A stretch of DNA of 64,000 nucleotides. Source: Argyresthia goedartella. Lineage: Eukaryota > Arthropoda > Insecta > Lepidoptera > Argyresthiidae. This document shows positions 61,470 to 64,000 of this stretch, one piece after another. Below the pieces are notes generated by a model. That model was given only the letters and a program-made list of their open reading frames with translations, made no database searches and was not told where the DNA came from. Position 1 is the stretch's first letter. Every line of letters begins with the position of its first letter. The DNA is taken from positions 5,828,001 to 5,892,000 of the forward strand of contig OX463813.1 of the NCBI GenBank assembly GCA_949825045.1. The letters run 5' to 3'. The position numbers were made by a program, and so were the translations under genes.

Positions 61470-62914
61470 AATAAATTGTTAACAGTAAACCAGTTCACTA
61501 TACTAGAGATAGCATTGTTTACCTCGTCATAATTTAATTGCTGTCTTTTAACTTTAAATATCAAAGAAGTATCATCGGCAAACAATACCAACCCATGTTT
61601 TGCTTTAACAAGGTAAGGTAAATCATTAATATATACTAAAAACAAGAAAGGACCAAGAATTGAACCTTGCGGTACGCCCATACTTATTGAAGACCCAGGT
61701 GATCTTTTCCCATTAACATCGACCATCTGAACCCTATCTGTTAGATATGACTCCAGAAGGCCAAGTGCCTGATCTTTTACACCATAATGGCGTAACTTCC
61801 TGACAAGAGTGTCATGATGGACGCAATCAAAAGCCTTGGATAGATCGCAGAAGACACCTATTGCATCCATTGCGTCTTCCCAGGCATCAAAAATATTGTC
61901 GATTAGCTCAACACCAGCATCGGCTGTTGAACGACCCTTTGTGAAACCAAACTGAGCAATATGAATTAAATTATTGAGATAAAAATGACTTTGCAATTGA
62001 TTAAGTATGAGTTTTTCAAATATTTTGCTAAGCGTTGGTAGTATCGATATGGGTCTAAAATTGGTGGGGTCTGATGTACTACCAGCTTTGAATAAAGGTA
62101 TAACTTTACTTAGTTTCATCAAGTCAGGAAACACACCATTATCTATACATTGATTAAATATACAACAAAGGTGAGGTGCAATACAATCTACAATGGAACT
62201 AATAATTTTTACTGATAGACCATGGGCGTCAGCTGTCTTTTTCATTTCCAGGGATTTAAACGCTTTTACATTGTCTTCATTATTTACGTGCCTAAATTTA
62301 AAATCTGTTTTACATTCCTCAAAGTTTTGTTTAAGTATAGATTCAGCAGCAGCGGGAGATGAATTTAAAGACTTGGTTGTTGAAACTGGAATGTCCGTAA
62401 AGAAATTTTCGAAAGCTTTTGCTACTTCTAGGTCTGTACTTAGCAATTGATTATCTATCTTAAGCTTGAAGTTATTATGTGTAGCTTTGGCCTTTCCAGT
62501 CTCTCTGTTTATAATTTGCCAAGTCGTTTTCATTACATTGCTACTAGATTCAATTTTGTTTTTAATGAAATTAGATTTAGCTACGGCACAAACGCGTTTA
62601 AACATTTTTGAATAACTACGAACATAATCTAGAAAGGCCGTATTTTTGTTATATGATTTCTCTTCATAGAGTTCATATAATCTTCGTCTGCTCCTATGAA
62701 TTCCAACTGTCGCCCAATCACTAAACAAAGCTTTGTTATTAACTTTTATAGTTTTTGATTTAAATACCGTATCATATTCATTTTTGACAAGGTTAAATAC
62801 TGAGTTGTACAACAAATTTGGATCGTCACTGTATGGTATTTCCCATAGTTTATCTAAAATATTATTCCTGTAGTGTTCAAGCCGAGTGTCACTAACGGGC
62901 ACACATGTAATATC
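61470..62914 (-). pseudogene. Family A LINE reverse transcriptase
   Basis: About 480 codons with a full RT order: linker (WQIINRETGKAKATHNNFKL), entry motif SKVIPLFKAGSTSDPTNFRP, SILPTLSKIFEKLIL, QFGFTKGRSTADA, FCDLSKAFDCVHHDTL (catalytic Asp), MGVPQGSILGPFLF and LFADDTSLIFK (FADD). It shares its frame with the endonuclease upstream; only a TAG at 62915-62917 separates them. The 3' side is cut by the LTR element at WFTVNNLLL. All catalytic residues are intact. Confidence 0.94.
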
Positions 62915-63690
62915 CTATTTTTGGTCCTTTCTTATTTTAATATTGAATATACCTATCTGACCAGAGTGATCAGAGGTTAATTTATTGATGACCGATTTGA
63001 AAATGGGCGTAATGTTAGTAAATATATTGTCAATGCAGGCAGCAGATGTTGCAATAATTCTAGTAGGCTCCAAAAACAGATAGTTCATGTTGTGACATAA
63101 AAATAAAGATTTTAATCTAGTACAAATATTATTATCCTCTAACAGATTAACATTAAAATCACCACAAATTATAAAAAAAATGTTTTTATCGCTGATTTTA
63201 ATCAACACTTCATCCATTTTCTTTTCGAATAAATCAAAGGATGAATCTGGTGGTCTGTATACGCTCATTACAATAAGTTGTTCAAGTTCAATACAGGCTA
63301 TTTCCATGGTACGCTCAACAGACAGGCTCACTATGTCAACTCGTTCCTTATATTTAAAACTATTATTTACAAGTATTAAGGAGCCACCGCGATCAGCTGT
63401 TTTTCTGTTGAACGAACTAGCAACGTGGTGGTTATTAAAGTTGAACATGAACTGATAACTCTTTAAAAAGTGCTCTGTTATACATAAAATATCAATATTA
63501 TTACAGTTCATGAATAACTCAATTTCCAGTTCTTTACTTAACATGCCCTGTATATTTTGATGAAACACGTTTAAAATATTCTTACTTATACATTTTTCAT
63601 TACTAGTAACTTGATTTAATGGGCAAGATGAAGGTATATTTATACAAATATTAATATTACTGCCAGAGTTACTCTCTGTTGTCCTATGGG
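62915..63690 (-). pseudogene. Family A LINE APE endonuclease
   Basis: Called region 63568-62915 (217 codons), with an open extension to about 63690 without an ATG. APE motifs are all present: FHQNIQG (Asn), LCITEHF (Glu), MSVYRPPDS, IICGDFNVNL (Asp/Asn), AACIDNIF (Asp) and SDHSGQ (Asp-His). The enzyme makes the first nick for target-primed reverse transcription. It ends at an in-frame TAG directly before the RT part; in relatives the two are one protein. Confidence 0.92.
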
Positions 63691-63990
63691 TTAATTTAAA
63701 GAGTTTGGAACAGATTCCAAGGAGTACATGTCATTATTATTACACTGCTCAATAGAAGCAGGCTTTTCATTAGTCAAAAACTTGACTGAGTTCAAAATAA
63801 AATAAGATAGTGACTGTGCTATCTGTTTTGTATAAAACCTAGATAGGTAATACCTATCCTTAGTCAAATAAAAATATTTTCCAATACAAATATTGGTGTC
63901 TATGAAATGAAATTTTTCAGTATGACGACATGTCAATGTGTGTATAAATGTATAATAATCATGTCTTATATGATTTTCATGTTGTGACAA
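63691..63990 (-). pseudogene. Family A LINE upstream coding region
   Basis: 99 codons ending SVKFLTNEKPASIEQCNNND, then SLESVPNSLN and a stop. The terminal pattern recurs at 14246-14440 (TLESVPSHLN), so it is a conserved part of family A, probably the end of ORF1. It is in a different frame from the endonuclease and is cut by the window edge or begins just beyond it. Confidence 0.65.
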
Positions 63991-64000
63991 AGATTGACTG

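Larger units (their letters stand above)
57245..63990 (-). mobile_element. Long LINE family A copy (interrupted by an LTR element)
   Basis: Minus-strand non-LTR element. The AAATC-type tail is at 57245-57270 and the 3' UTR reaches 57480. The ORF2 C-terminal part is at 57481-58197, with RT at 61470-62914, endonuclease at 62915-63690, and upstream coding sequence at 63691-63990, continuing off the window. A single in-frame TAG and the LTR insertion are the only breaks seen in ORF2. Confidence 0.92.

Overview
This is an AT-rich eukaryotic window that looks like repeat-dense intergenic DNA from an insect, most likely a moth or butterfly. The reasons are several degenerate LINE families with insect-style endonuclease/reverse transcriptase proteins, tRNA-headed SINEs, the abundant GGGTTCCGTACC...GACTCGCACTTGACCGG dispersed repeat that I associate with lepidopteran genomes, CCTAA (insect telomere-type) microsatellite, and no prokaryotic operons or ribosome-binding sites. 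I found no host protein-coding gene that I can support. Nearly everything recognisable is a mobile element or a tandem repeat.

Layout. 1-3.8 kb: decayed minus-strand LINE (ORF1 tail, endonuclease, RT). 3.9-5.3 kb: CCATGG-containing minisatellite that changes from a ~20-bp to a 29-bp unit. 5.9-8.4 kb: 3' ends of three LINEs and a SINE-like repeat. 8.4-10.8 kb: AT-rich DNA with small hairpin repeats and a GC-richer block of unknown origin. 10.9-14.5 kb: a minus-strand family-A LINE interrupted by a GC-rich ORF1 of another LINE. 16.05-17.15 kb: five ~219-bp satellite units. 17.7-18.2 kb and 48.4-48.8 kb: two copies of one 445-bp TTAA-flanked MITE. 18.7-25 kb: LINE 3' ends and dispersed repeats C, D, E and F. 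25.8-27.7 kb: six copies of one tRNA-derived SINE. 27.9-31 kb: more SINEs and dispersed repeats. 31.3-32.1 kb: LINE fragment inserted inside a D repeat. 32.35-41.87 kb: one complete, very young Ty3/Gypsy-type LTR retrotransposon with intact gag and pol. 42-57 kb: dispersed repeats, MITEs, a 31-bp tandem repeat, LINE fragments and a Tc1-type transposase tail. 57.2-64 kb: the best preserved LINE (minus strand), split by a 3.26-kb non-autonomous LTR element (58202-61465) with a perfect 4-bp target duplication.

How the pieces relate. The same LINE family (called A here) appears as 3' ends or longer copies at about 6.5, 10.9-14.5, 15.1, 15.5, 18.7, 31.3, 56.5 and 57.2-64 kb. Nesting gives a relative order of insertion: LINE A fragment, then Tc1 (56.8 kb), then the long LINE A copy (57.2 kb), then the LTR element inside it. 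The autonomous LTR element at 32-42 kb has nearly identical LTRs and a textbook -1 frameshift site between gag and pol. The strongest observations are that frameshift site, the zinc-knuckle-less Gag, the young non-autonomous LTR element, the paired TTAA MITE, and the SINE multimers.
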